From: Varroa destructor
Taxonomy: Eukaryota; Arthropoda; Arachnida; Mesostigmata; Varroidae
Length of the DNA: 64,000 nucleotides
Assembly: GCF_002443255.2 (NCBI RefSeq)
Contig: NW_019211458.1
Coordinates: forward strand, 27,990,485 to 28,054,484
Reading direction: 5' to 3'
Below are positions 1 through 12,665 of this stretch, piece after piece. Numbering within the stretch: position 1 is the stretch's first letter; the number at the start of each line of letters is the position of its first letter. A program made the position numbers and the translations under genes. Below the pieces are notes generated by a model that ran no database searches, was not told the origin of the DNA, and saw only the letters and a program-made list of their open reading frames with translations.

Positions 1-3000
1 TTTGGGCCAGCTGAAGCGGGCGGATGTCCTTGAGGCATCAATTAGAGCAGCGCTCTTCTCTTTCCGTTCATGACAAGAAGACGTGGTCTACTTCTAGAAA
101 ATGGAGCAGCGACCAAGACGGCGACAGCAGCTACGGTGGTTACTAAGCAAGAGGCACTAGCGTACTAGAGTGGACCTCTCGGCCCTGGTTGGTTAACGGT
201 TACATCGACTCCGGGCCAGTTGTTCAGGGGTGGCTGGTGGTACGAAAGAGAGTGACCGATGGGAGGTCTTCTTGCAGTAATCTCTGCGTCTGATAACTGG
301 TATTAGACGTCGTCATCGTGCGAGCATCCCCTAGAAAAGCTGACTGGCAAGCATCGACACACGTCAAGGAAGAGCTATGCATAGGGTCAGCAAACAGGGG
401 GAGTCGAAAATGGGTGCCAAGCAGGACGTCAAGGTACAAGAGTAGTGGGGTTGGTCTGCAAACGATCTACCCGCTATGCGTTGTAGGTGTCGGACGGTGC
501 AGAAAGTGTAGAAAGATTTCCGCGACTTCAAGTGGCCGAAAACTGTCGAGAAGTAGGAGACAGAGGTGGGCAAACCAGCCAATAGCATAGTGGTATGGCC
601 AACGAGCCGAAGAAGTAGGCCAGAACAAAACTAGCCCTTGAAGTAAGAACGGTAGGTGCACTTAATAGCGGCGATGGCAAGTGACTGCTAGTGGTGTCCG
701 TTTAACAAAGTAGTGCCGAGCCGCGTGCCAGCCTGCATACGTATACGTTGTAGCAGCGATGGGCAGAAGCGGTGCATAGTAATGTATGTACGTGTCGCCA
801 TGTCCATCAGTAGGTCCTGCAAGGCCGAAGAGGAGACGGGAAGAACGTTATTGGTACAGCATTAAGCAAGTAAAGAGCCGAGAAGCTTGGGTTGTCGAAC
901 AAAAATTTGCGAGCTGGAAGAACTTGTTGCTACTGTTCGTGCTGCCTAATTTTGCTCCGAGTCACTGAACCTAAAAGAAGTTCTAACGAAATTGACAATC
1001 TTAACCCAAAAATGTGTAATACAGTAACGAAGCACAGGTAGAATATGAAACATTAATTAACCAAGCTGTTACTCGAAGGCAAATTAAGAACAGGGACCGA
1101 ATGAATAGATCATATCGTAGACGATAAACAGCATAATCAACCGGTTGCAGAGATGGTTCACCTTGACTTCGGACGGTGACAGTCGGGTCGCTGCTATCTT
1201 TGCTTGCACTATAGTGACTTCCAAGGAGCATTTGTTTGCCCACCCTGGTTCATTTACAGGATGTGTTCTTACATAGGCACTTGATAGTAATTCGTGATCG
1301 TAATTTGATTTCGTTTGTGTGTGCCGTACAGATAATCCAAGGATACTTGTCATTCGGTATTCAATAGATAGGTTTGACAGCTCGGCAGCATCTTCACTTA
1401 GTACGAACGCAATTTAATTTGAAATAACGATGGCTTAGGCTCCCATTTTTCGCAGAAGTCAGTTCAACACAACGTCATAGTTATTTATGCTGCTGGAAAA
1501 TATTAATAATCTATTTGTCGATGAGTGTATGTTATATATCATCGACTTTAGGGGTTGTACCGCCAGTGCGCCTCGTTGGCCTGTTTATGGTTGAATACAG
1601 TAAATGCAGCAATCGCAGGTATACGAAAATAGGACTATGGCAACTACAACGCAAGGATCAGAAATGGACGTCTGAGAGTCCCCACAGTGGAAGAGTAAGC
1701 GAGAGGCTTGAAACCCGTGCATTTTAGTCACTCAGTTCCCCGGCCTAGTTCTGGTACATTTTTTTTTTGAGATCTAGCTCCGAGTGGCCAACGCTTGTTG
1801 ACAATAGCGAAGAGCTGCCATTGAAACAGGTGTCACGGCCTGCTTGAGTAGGTATTATACAGAAGGCATCTAATTGTTAGCTTTATAGGACGCAATACTT
1901 ATAACCATTAGAGCACTGATACCCACACAATGGCACCCTTTGAGACTTGGAGACCATAGGCTATCGCCTGACATCGAAAGGATGCTACGGTGGACTTGTG
2001 CTCTCAAATGGGTATGAGTTTATAATACCATATGAATCTAATTAGTTATCTTCAAACGAAAAGGGGAACGAACATGCCGTAAGGCTGAGATAATAACTAG
2101 TTCGTCGACGTTCGGTCTATTCAGGGGCGCATTTAAGCTGCCTTGTGCCAAGCTTTTGTGCGCTTGTGTCATTCTCACCTTGAAACTTCAGAAGCCAAAT
2201 TTATCTTCAATCATTTTTGTTCCACCACTTCATGTTATGTCAACTATGTTAGCCTTGTTTTAGCCTAGATAATGTATATTATCGATAGTATTTAGATAAG
2301 TGACTAGGCGATAATTTTTATATTCTATTTAGATGTGTTTTAAATTATCGTTACTCGATGCTTTATCGGTCCCGTGCACGTCTATGTATGTATGCGTGAA
2401 AACTATTTCAGCCGAACGAAATGGCTCCTCGCTGAATGTTATGCAGTGCAATATTCGTTCACAGGAGGATAGAGACAGTACGCCATATCCATATAAATCA
2501 ATTAGTGACAACGGAGGAAACTGCTGCACGTGTACAGCGGCGTGATGTTTAAGCACCTTGTATGACCTAACGTGCAAACGTACATTACAGCCCCTATTGA
2601 AGGCACACATTTATTTGAACATGTAGACAGAGCAGATTATCATCGTTCTTAATACATCATCGTCGTTGACTATTCTCGAAATTCACATGTATATGAATGT
2701 ACATGACAATGAAGTCCGCTTTCAATTCACGCACGTTTATTTGATGTCGGCCGAGGGCCAACAAAGCACGTACGTGCGTCAGGTATCCGCCCGGTCAACC
2801 TGAACTACAAACGGTTGCCGAAACGTCACCCAAAGACCAGATCCGCATATAAACACAGGGCACATCTAAATAACACAGGCGTTTGTGTGACTACTTCAAA
2901 CTTCGAAAGAAAATTTGTTTTGTAGTCCATTTATATCCAAGTCAATTTATATCCAGCCAGCTTGTTATCGATACGTTACAAATAACCGGCAAAATTTATA

Positions 3001-3349
3001 ATAAGCGTATTATATAATAATGGTGTATAGCGACAACGATTCAACTATCTAGTAATAGCAAAACGGCATATATTATTTATCGAATAAATTGTTGATTTTA
3101 TGGTTTAAAACCCGTGTATTCTTCTGGAAATTCTCTCATCGAATAAGACCTGTTTAGATGCTACGCTTGCATTGTTTCCGACCACAACTCATTCTTCTGT
3201 TCCAGGAGCAATAAAGGACGCAAGCAATAAGACACAATCGAGATTCATTACATGCAAAATAGGGAAAATATCAGTTCTTTATCTCGAGTTCGACTGCCTA
3301 TTTTTATTATATTTTTCTGCAATTTACCTATTCATGACTGGCGATAGAT
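1..3349. other. non-coding DNA, no gene seen
   Basis: The first 950 bases or so are near 50% GC; the rest is AT-rich with frequent stops in every frame. I see no protein motif, RNA gene or mobile-element terminus. Small items only: an 8-bp inverted repeat with a 14-base loop at 1517-1546 and a 12-bp palindrome at 2766-2777, both at chance level. Short open frames here have no family signature and are probably random. Confidence 0.6.
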
Positions 3350-3694
3350 TTAAGCCAAAAAGCGGTGAAGTTTAAAAGAGGAGGCAAGCCAGCGGCCACA
3401 GAAGCCTCGTATTTTGCCAGTTCGTCTCTTACCTAGGTAAAGCCTACTATACTTAGGGTTGCTCTTATCCGTCAACGGTTTCATTGCGCACGTCACCGAA
3501 TGATGCAGGAAGCAGGCAGCATTGGCTACAAGGCCATTGATATCGTCCTGTAGCTCGTTTTTTCGCAATTTATCCCAATTCGATTTCAAAGTAGGGCCGA
3601 GATACGCGTCATTCGGGAAAATTTTACAAGTAAAGGATTTCAAACTATTAAATCGAGTCAAAGCCTCAAACCAACGCTTAGACTATATAAAGCG
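3350..3694 (-). pseudogene. open frame downstream of the Gag fragment, function unknown
   Basis: This minus-strand frame is open for about 114 codons between stops and has no ATG at its start; a TTG sits at 3661. It overlaps the tail of the Gag-like frame in a different phase. Its first residues include a Lys-Arg-Trp-Phe-Glu-Ala-Leu run, where the Gag family often has an Arg-Phe-Leu-x-Gly-Leu pattern, so it could be the frameshifted continuation. I see no CCHC zinc knuckle or protease motif, so the Gag link rests mainly on position. A random open frame of this length is also possible. Confidence 0.22.
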
Positions 3695-3885
3695 AACCGA
3701 AATCGCCTTGCGTATCTCCTAGCCGACTCACCAGTCCTGTCCGACGATCTACGCAATTGTTTTAAGCTTTTAGCAACGTAAGCCTTCGAAACCGACCTTA
3801 GAAACCTGGGGCAAAAATTCACGAAGATCGATGCGGATCTGTTTGCTTCGGGTGCAATAGGGAACCACAAGTGGTAAACAGGCAC
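3658..3885 (-). pseudogene. Gag-domain fragment of a Ty3/Gypsy-like retrotransposon
   Basis: Seen: a 75-codon open frame, closed by a stop just upstream of 3885, with no ATG start. Its residues follow the order of the retrotransposon Gag capsid family (PF03732): Trp-Phe at residues 7-8, Pro at 12, Phe at 21 and 24, Arg-Phe at 27-28, a Leu/Arg-rich stretch around 41-46, then Gly-Glu-Ser at 52-54, Tyr at 58 and Arg-Phe-Arg at 61-63. Family knowledge: this domain packs element RNA in the capsid-like particle. The frame ends at 3658, where the usual continuation of the domain should be. A second open frame overlaps it downstream, as expected of a frameshifted relic. No long terminal repeats or primer-binding site were found nearby. 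The match was made by eye and could be a coincidence. Confidence 0.42.
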
Positions 3886-4003
3886 TCACTTTGCCACGCA
3901 TAAGTTTAACCATAGATTTCACACGAAACTGGTTTCATGATACATGTACATATTTTAGATACAATGGAAATAGCTATAGATGTTGTGTCGCCGTTGCCTG
4001 CCC

Positions 4004-4031
4004 TCTGGTCCTATATATATATAAGACCAGA
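4004..4031. repeat. 28-bp imperfect palindrome with (TA)6 core
   Basis: TCTGGTC and GACCAGA flank an alternating TA core with one C/A mismatch, so the whole element folds on itself. It sits in AT-rich DNA. It may be a cruciform-prone microsatellite; no function is implied. Confidence 0.6.
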
Positions 4032-6827
4032 CATATATCTGGCAAACCTTTTAAATTAGTTTTATAAACTTCCCAACAAAGCTCGTGTAACTTATATGAT
4101 GGGAAGGGTTTGGAATGGTTCTATATACCCATTCTGATATTGGGATATTGTACTAGTAATCTGCATACGTGATGTTGTGCCTGCTACGAGCAAAGATAAA
4201 TAAATGAAATTCGATTTGTTATAACTTTAAGCGGAGGCAGGAATAAGACCTGATGACGATCGAAGCTATAGCCGAAGTCGACAGTAAAGAAACACGCTGG
4301 CTTCATCGGTCGGCAAAAATTGAGATAACCATGCCGGCGAAACGATGGTTTATTCGTTACACAGTAAAGGCTCGGAAATAAATATGATTCTATAATACAG
4401 AAGCTCTAGCATGATGTCATAATTAGAAATAATGTCGGCGACTGGCCTGACGCGTTAGGGCACTCGTGAGACGAACGGTTTCAGCCATTGCCTGTCGAGC
4501 TCTTTTTTCCAAATATTAGGACTATGAAGTCGTATACCTCACCACGTTCAAGGATTTCTTTTTGCTCTCATCGCGCCAGCAGGATCAACAAAACCGGCAA
4601 GCATTGCACATGAATCTGTACTAAAGAGTTGTATTCGGTCACTTCTGCCATCTTGATTCGTCGCCAAACGAAACGGAATGAAGACAGGACCATTCGACTG
4701 TGAGGTTGGGGTATTGGGTGAAAATCTGAAGGCCGTAGCACACGATATTCGGATATTTGTAATGCCTTTCATGAACCAACAAGGAAAGCCTTCGTATAAA
4801 GGTCTTTTTTACGAGACGATAAGATTTGGGTTTAATATGACTCAAAGCAATAGGTGCAAACAATATCAATAAACGCGCTTTTTTTTAACTACTGGGCATA
4901 TTGTGGTATTTCGTTAAATTTGTTGTTGAGTCGTGAACTAGTTAATAAATATACACTTCTCTTTATCATTGAAATCGCACTACAGCGCAGTATAAACGAA
5001 CTGGAGGTAGAAGAAGACCAACATTGAAGTACAATCCCATGTATCTATTGACTGTTTGATTTAGAGTTGGTATTTTACCGGGTTTCCAAGGCCCAAGAAG
5101 ACTATAGAAACTTAGCGACAACGATTAGGTTTCTAGTCATTGGTGCAATGAAGTTTTCAATCCACCTCTACACGATAGAACCAACATAATTCAGCATTTC
5201 ACCTTCCTCATACGCATACGGAATGCCACAGAATCGTTTCGGATTATAATCAAGGGGGCCAATATCTAAAGGAGAGAAGTTCATTCGAAATGCTAACACA
5301 ATAGTGAAATAAGTGATTTATTGTTACCAAATATTTAAAGTACGAGTGTGTAGCGTTCGCATAGTACTAAAGAGATCCGACCAATCCGGCAATTCCCTGC
5401 CGTTTTCTCTGGGCTTTTCGGTGAAGAAGAAAGCTACGGACTCACTTTCCCTGTTTATACTCTTGTCTCCGTTACGGGACGGCTTAAATGTCAGTTAACG
5501 GCGAACGAACGCGTCGGGTTTACGGAAGTGCAGTTCAAACGAACTTTGCGAGTTTACTGCCACGTCTCCCTTTCGCTCCTCTCTATAGGGAAGGAAGCAC
5601 GAAATAGTGAAATTGTTGAGGGAATAAGTAGAATCATGGCACTGCTGGTCGAATGGAAATTCGTCACTCCTAGCTGTCGCAGCGGTACGGAGGCAGCCCT
5701 GTCTGTATATGAAATAGAGCATGGGCACTCTTCCCACCCCATAGCTATACACTTACACAGAGAGATGGCTACACCGACCGTCAGGTGTCATGGTGATAGG
5801 AGCCGTTCAGTTTCATGCGGCTCCGCATAGGACTCAAGTGGACCAATCTCGGCCTTCCATGGACAGGGTTCTGACTAAAGCGAACCGTGTATGTTGGCGC
5901 TGCCTCTTCCTTATGCGAATGCATAGAGAAACGTATTGCCCCTTGGCAACTGCTGTCTATCCTGTCCCAGCTAGCGTTGCTATTTGATATTGCCGACTGA
6001 GTCAGCGGCGACGATGGTAACGGTGGCGTAGGCGACTCTGGGGCATCGCGTACGAAAGCAGGAAGAGAGTAAGAGTGGCTGTAGTAGTAATAATAGTAAG
6101 AAAAGAAGGTAGTGCTAGGGATGCCAGCGGGGCACTATGTTACGATGGTAGAGCACAGTAGCACAGGAGTACGAAGGAAGTTCTGGGTCCGACCTGGCAG
6201 CCGCACACAGGCGCTATTACGAACGGGTTCCTCTGGCGTTCTACTCTGTCCTCCGGTGCAGCATCGTATTTGACAGCGACACCAACGGTAACAATGGTGA
6301 GGGCGTGGATGACGCTGGAATCTCGCGTAATTGCACGAGAGTAGTTACTAACTCTGTAACGACTTCGAAAATACGAAGGAACGTTGGGGCGGGACGCGTC
6401 CTTTTTGTCATTGTGATAACTTCAAACACACAAATGCTGATGCATATGTAGAGATGTTTGCGTGTACACGAAGCCACATGGTCACTACCTTAGTAATTTA
6501 AGCTTGCAAGCTATCGAGGCCCGGCCAAACACGGACTGTACAGTGGGACTAAGTGTCTTGACGTTTTTGCTTTTTCATATTTACGGCGAGATTTGAGCCT
6601 GAAAGGGAAATCCTATGTAGCTACTTTTGTTGCAAAGATTAGTATCACCTAATAAGAGTAAAATTTAGGACGTAATTTACACTATGTAACAAATGCGGTG
6701 CGATCTTGATGACGCCTTTACACATCGGTGTACTATTATATTCGTCGAAAATTCTTCTTAATCCTGTTATTGCGTATGGACTAGAACGGTCTAGCCTTTG
6801 TATGGTGTCAGGTAACATTACATTTTG

Positions 6828-6861
6828 TTTTGTACCTTATCCTACCTTTTGTACCTTATCC
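6828..6861. repeat. 19-bp tandem duplication
   Basis: TTTTGTACCTTATCC occurs at 6828-6842 and again at 6847-6861, giving two near-identical 19-bp units in AT-rich DNA. It looks like a small slippage or duplication event. Confidence 0.7.
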
Positions 6862-9800
6862 TTAATAATACACAATGCTTGATACCATTTATTCTTTACC
6901 GTTTCTTCGTCGAATAAGTTAATTAATGCAACTTACGGTAGAGTTGAACTTCTAAGTGAAGGTGTAACGCGTTTCATTGCTCTTTTCATTTTCTTTGGCT
7001 CAGACAGTCGGCTTTGGTTAATTCCAGCCCTGAACTAGTCTAGCAACGGATGGTGCTCGTCGAATGACTCGCTCCTCTTCGCTCTTGTCTACGGCGTACG
7101 AAGACACTAACGTTGTAAACCTGTTTCGCTAGCCAGCCTTTCGCTAATGATATTTTGACAAAACACAGACCTCTTACCAGTGTCATACATTTGCCGTTGA
7201 GGACACAGAATGAATCCACTACAAGACGTGGACAGACAACATGCCTGCGGTGAGCAACGTTTTGCCCAGCAAATGAAAAGCTTTCCCACTTCTAACTGCG
7301 CTTAGATGTGTATTCATTAGATGGCAAGTTATTCGCAGACAGAATAGGGTCGAGGGATGATGTGATGGTAACGGTAAAGCAGTATAAAGGAAGCCATCCG
7401 TCGCCTCCCTTGTGCTGGCCTTGACTACAATGGTGTTGTGCACGCACCTCGGATACGCCAAGTTCCACGGGCTGATATACTGTTCTGTAGCATAAACGCA
7501 CGCACGCACACGCAGCATGAAGAAGTTTAACGAATACGTGCTATTATAATGTGCCTATTTGTACTTGAATTGGAAGTATACCCAGGTGTGCGATATAATT
7601 GCACCGTAAAACCCGCAAGTGCAGAAAAGTTATCGGTGTTAAAGACCTTGGTGAATTTGTGAAACGTTCATGTTTCCATTTGTGACAAAATCATTGACCT
7701 ACCGGTCTGCTCGCATGTATGAAAAATTCGTCCGATATATGTATAGACGATCAGTATTTTGTCTAAGATAATATTGTAGAAGTACAACACCTAGTAAGTC
7801 CTGGAAACGGTATGTTATACTGGATAGAAAATTATAGTTTATAGTTGATATATAAAATGTCACCTATACATTACTTGATGAACGCGTACGGTACATACAA
7901 GGGGCGTTCCATGTTCTACCAGATCGTCTATGATGTATGCATATATTAACGATAGTAATGATTGAAACCAGCGAATAACTAAGTGGAATCACATGGCGGA
8001 GTGCACACAAAGCTCTCCCTGTTTTGCACTGCTACTACACAGTTACTGCTGTTGCACGCGCTATCAGGAAGAAAACCTTTTAAATTTCTATCCAATATCT
8101 GTGCCTGGTTATCGAAGGGAGAATTCGTTGGGTTCGTAAACTGGCGAAATGGAGTTTTCCTTGGACTAAGGCTACTCCTTGCAAACCAATTGACCAACCC
8201 TCCAGACGGGACTGCATAGGGGGCCGTTGTTTTCCTCTACAGGGTTTGGTTGAGGCATCCCTACACCAACGAACAGGAAACTCGACCAAATTCTACGTCC
8301 AAAATGCTCCTTACTGCCCCCTTTTAACCCTTTCCCATCCTCCGCCTATACTCGTTTTCCTGCGTTTTTTCTTTAGCCACTAATATTCCTTGTGCTCATC
8401 CGCTGTGTCTACGAAGCAGTTCGCCGGAAGTTGCCCGTGACTGTGTGCCAGACTAGATAGGTTTCGCATTACCGCTTCTGGCCGCCGCAGACATACCAAG
8501 GACTTTACATTGCCTACCAGTTTGTCTAACTATTCTACCCTGCTCGGTTTCGCTACTCGTTTATTGGTGTTCAGAGTTCCTAATTAAGTTGGCCTAACGA
8601 GTTGTCCGTTGCGTTTGGCGGGACAGCGGCGCGTGACTTACAAGCCGTGGCGTCGACAGCTGCGTGAGCAATGAAACTGCGTTCTTTTCCAGCTGCAGCC
8701 AAACGAGTAAGCAGACAAAGCCCCTATCAGAGGCTCGTACTACCAGGGCTTTCCCGTATCTGCCGGCGTCCGTCACTCCGTTACCCACAAGAGAGACGTT
8801 CTGTATCAGGATCGTTTCGCTTAAGCCCTCGTCTGTCGTCTCTCTATGCGCGAACCGCTATCTATAGTAGTAATACCGGACAGAAAGAACGCTTGCTTGA
8901 AACTTATCCGCAGTCGATGTCTTCTAACTTGTGGTTTCCTGAAATGTAAACACCAGTCAGGCTGAGCAGGACGCTTCACTACAAACACACAATAGCGATT
9001 GGTTACTCTGACTGTGTAATAACGAACTAGAGATAAGAAGGTTACCATTACAGGAATTAACAGGGATTTTTTGTAGTTGAAAACAACGAGGCTTGGGAGT
9101 GGACATAAAGTGAAAATCTAAGGGCACAGAGGGAACAGTGACGCAAGTCTTCACAGAAAATGATTTTTTCCAAGGGATAAATTTATGTACCCCACTCATG
9201 CAGTCGGAAAGACACTGCTCCTTAGAAGGTAAGCTGCATATGAGGCCATGTTGACAGAAATAAATACAATAGTCGCTGAACACGTAAATTGATGTAACGA
9301 TGCCTTTGCTGCCTAAAGGACTACCGAATGAGTAGCGTGCCCGATCATTAGCATCCAAAATGGGGCAATAGAGCTTTTTTTGTCGAAAGGACGTATAAAC
9401 CTAAATTGCTAATCAGAGTTTAGGCTGATTCGGAAAATATCGTTTTCCAAAATAACCACTGATTTATTGATTCCGATAGGGTCGTAACATTTGATATGGA
9501 ATAATTCTATAAAAAGTAATCCTTGAATACGCCACTGAATGACTTTAGGGTGATCTATCGAACGCAAAGTAAAACCTATCAAAAGAGCATTTTTTCAAGT
9601 TGCAGTTTTCCCCATTGTATCTCGCATCGGACGGAACTGGTCGAATTCTATATGATTTTCCAGCGGCTTTCTCGACCTCCACCGGCTGGCCGTGCTCAAT
9701 AGCTGCCATCGCTTCTGCAATCGTAGGTTTCAGTTACTCAATCACGTGTCAGTCCTGTATCGGCGCCTGAGTTGACCCGTTAGCTTTGTTTCCGATCACG

Positions 9801-10879
9801 TTTAACCAATCATTTTGCTTTGCGGTTCCTACCCCCTAAGCCAGAAAGCCCCACCCCCCATAAACAAATGCCATTTCGGTTCATGGTTACCAGGAACTTC
9901 AAGCTTTTAGGTGCTTGCTGGTGGCAGCTCGTATTAGTGGCGAGCAGTAACACTTCGCAAAGCGTAGCGCGCTATTCGATTTATTGCAGCAGAATACAAA
10001 GGAGTTGGAGACGTGTGCATGCACAATTGTGTCCGTATGAAAAGTAGGCGTATCTATGGAAGTTTCTTATGTGAGAACGAAATACCAACTGTGCTTTATT
10101 ACAAATTAGCCAGGTAGCAGACAACAGTATATCACTATCGCGCGCATGTTCGGGTTTTGTTCGTAAGCACAGGATAAGTGTTAAGCTCCCCAGCATTGTC
10201 AGGTCTCTGATTTCCTCGGCTGGTTCGTCGCTGCTTGTTACTGTACTTTTTTTAAAGGTGTAGCGATCGCTGAGTAAAATAAGAAATAATACTAGTATAG
10301 TTGTCGGCGTTTATATTCCCGTACAAGGATATATATCTGTGCTTCTGTAAATTATGCGTGTGGTAGCTTTTCTTTGAATTTGGACCCTTCCATGCATTTC
10401 CTACCCGATATGACGCATTGGACAGTAATAGTGGCGTCGGCGGCATTGTGACGAAAGTCAAACACGAACTCGCTCCCACGACCTAGCTCTGCCCCACTCG
10501 GTTGGCTAGAAAGCTTCTCCGGCAGAGGCTTGCCGGCCTGGTTCAAATTCTCTATTGTATGTACTCTTGGTCTCTGCCAGTGCTACGGATTGGCTCTATG
10601 ATGCTAGGCTTTGAAGAAGTTGGTGGAAGGAATATTGTAGCGTTACCAAGGCTGGCCGCTAGGCGAGGGAGGGCGCCTAACTGAACTATGTGTGCTTGTC
10701 GCTATCGACGCGAGGGACCACTTCATGAAAAAGTAAGAGCGAAGAAAGAAACTGAAGCAACGGAACGAAAAAAAGATCAAGAAAAAAACTAGGGAGAAAA
10801 AGATAGGAGAAGGAGGAGTTCGTCGGTGCCGTCGTTCCTGTAGCAGAGAGTCTCCACTAAGCTTCAGACGGTTCTGCAG

Positions 10880-12420
10880 GTCCGTCACTGTCGTTGGTGC
10901 ATCACGATAGAGGAGACCGAACAGGGTAAGTCAAACTACAGGCTAAACCGCGTTATTGGTTTTGGCTTGAGGGTTTTCTTAGTTTTCGAGTGGCGGCTTC
11001 TGGCTACCGGGTCGTGTCGGCGGCCTGTTCGACCGCTTCAACAACAACGACAGCGAGCCTCTCCCTGGCCTTCACCGACGCTTAAGGGCCACCAACGACG
11101 CTGCCTGGCAGACTCAACCAGCCTCGACCGAATCTTCCATAGCACTGCTGCTCCTGATGCCGCCTTCCTGTCGTTTCTCGTTTTGCCGACGTTTTCTAAA
11201 CTTTTATTGTGCTCTGGCTGCCACTGCCAATGCTGCTTCTGTGTAAGGCTGGTGATATCCTTGCTGACGCTGCCACGGCTCCTAGGTGCCGCCTCTGAGG
11301 CTGCAGTTGGTTCAGGCCAAGGGACCGTCTGTTCAGTCGTGTTTTGAAGTGGGGCAAAATTAACCCGACACCCCCTCCAACATGCCTTACCCTACTGCTT
11401 TTACCCCTACTCGCGTGACAGTCCCTGCGCAGTAACCCATGAGCAGCTCGACGCACGCCTTCCTCCTCGTACTAACCTCCAGCATCAGTCCATTTGAAGC
11501 TGAAAGTGTTGGCAAGGGCAGCTAGTTTCGTCCATCGTCGAATCTACGCCAGACGCAGCGTAGTCTGTGAACGGTGGCAGTAAAAAGGAACTGGATGATA
11601 TGGGAACGTTAAAAAGGAAGAAAAACGAGAATTGTAGAATAGAGAAGCGCTGTGGAGTCGCGTGAGGCGGAAAGAATGAGTAGGTTAAGTCGAGCTGGGT
11701 TCAGGCTAGCAGTTAAAAGAAGGCGTAAACAGGCTGGCAGGTAGAGGAACGGACGCTTAGAGACACAGTACGGAGCTTGAAGACAGCTCAGATAAAGGAC
11801 TTCTCCTACAACAATTTCCACTAGTGGCTAGCGAGCTAGGGACTTGGAGCTTGTATAAGGGTCCAGTGCGAGGACAGACGTTTGTGCCCCTGAAAAAGGT
11901 AAGAAATACGGCCTTAGGTCTTCTTTAGCTGGCCGTAGCTATTGCCAGTCGGCTGTAGTGCCGGCCAATTCTTCTATTCTAGCAAGACGCTAGAAAAATT
12001 ACAGAAGATCATCATTTCCCACATTGTTGTGTTGCCAAGGTTCCGTAGGGTGATGTGGTCGACGTATGGAATGTAGATCAAAAATATGTTTGTCAAAACG
12101 AGTGTCTGTATTATAGTTACGAAGTACAATTGAAGCGGCTCGTAAGCTGAAATCAACAGTAGACGCTTTGCTGCCATATGGATAGTGTGTCGTTGGCACA
12201 TGGACGTTCCATAAAGGTCACATAATCTGTTATTGTATGACCCTTTTTTTTTCTGCTGTGCAAAGTTTTTGGCTTTATGGCGACATCCAGATAGGGTGAT
12301 TCTATGCGCCTATGATGCTAATGACAGCAATGTTTGCGTCAGTTTCTGGCATTATAAGCATGTGTTTCTTGCTCTTGTCATTATGAAGAATATCCGATTT
12401 ATGCATATGTTCAACATGTT
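10880..12420. other. GC-rich block with triplet-like sequence
   Basis: From about 10.9 to 11.5 kb the DNA is GC-rich with imperfect CTG/GCC/AAC triplets. Such composition lengthens open frames (126 codons at 10967-11347, plus), but the residues look like shadow translation of low-complexity DNA. A strong donor-like GTAAGT follows 10925. The block grades into AT-rich DNA after 11.9 kb. Confidence 0.5.
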
Positions 12421-12650
12421 CTACTTGGGTCTGGTCAACACTACGTTAGATGGCTCCTTGGCTATCTTACGCATCCGTCCATTCGTCACCAGCTGGACGC
12501 TCCGACTAACGTCGGCCTTGGCTTCCAAAAAGGCATTGATGCATGCCGTCCTTGTGCCCTGCCACGCATATGTTTTACCTTCACCCCAGTAGACCCCATG
12601 CATATGAGTGTCGCGGGAATGTAGGAGGTACAGCCATTGTACCCCTTGTA
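12421..12650 (-). pseudogene. Ty3/Gypsy-like reverse transcriptase/RNase H junction relic
   Basis: Seen: a GC-richer island (about 52%) in AT-rich DNA. In one minus frame there is Lys-Thr-Tyr-Ala-Trp (about 12562-12576), then Cys-Ile-Asn-Ala-Phe about seven residues later, then Ala-Lys and a Val-x-Leu. This is the order of the RT connection segment of Ty3/Gypsy polyproteins (W...C..AF...K......L). Eight bases further on, in another frame, Thr-Asp-Ala lies at 12470-12478 and is followed by a stop and Asp-Ser-Gln-Gly-Ala-Ile, resembling the start of the RNase H domain (TDAS.....GAVL). The normal spacer between the two is missing, and several stops break the frames, so the piece is dead. The RT catalytic YxDD was not found upstream; a (TA)n repeat lies there. 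The match is by eye only. Confidence 0.33.
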
Positions 12651-12665
12651 TATATATATATATAT
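12649..12665. repeat. (TA)n microsatellite
   Basis: About 8.5 TA units, directly beside the retrotransposon-like relic. Ordinary dinucleotide repeat. Confidence 0.9.

Larger units (their letters stand above)
3886..10879. other. non-coding DNA, no gene seen
   Basis: AT-rich DNA with GC-richer islands around 5.5-6.3 and 8.3-8.9 kb. Open frames reach 133 codons (8957-9358, minus), but none shows a domain, codon pattern or splice context I would trust. Besides the palindrome at 4004-4031 it holds only the short tandem duplication at 6828-6861. A B-box-like string near 10540 has no tRNA fold around it. Confidence 0.6.

Noticed and set aside
10540..10550. B-box-like GGTTCAAATTC suggesting a tRNA gene
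   Set aside because: No A box at the right distance and no acceptor stem can be formed around it.
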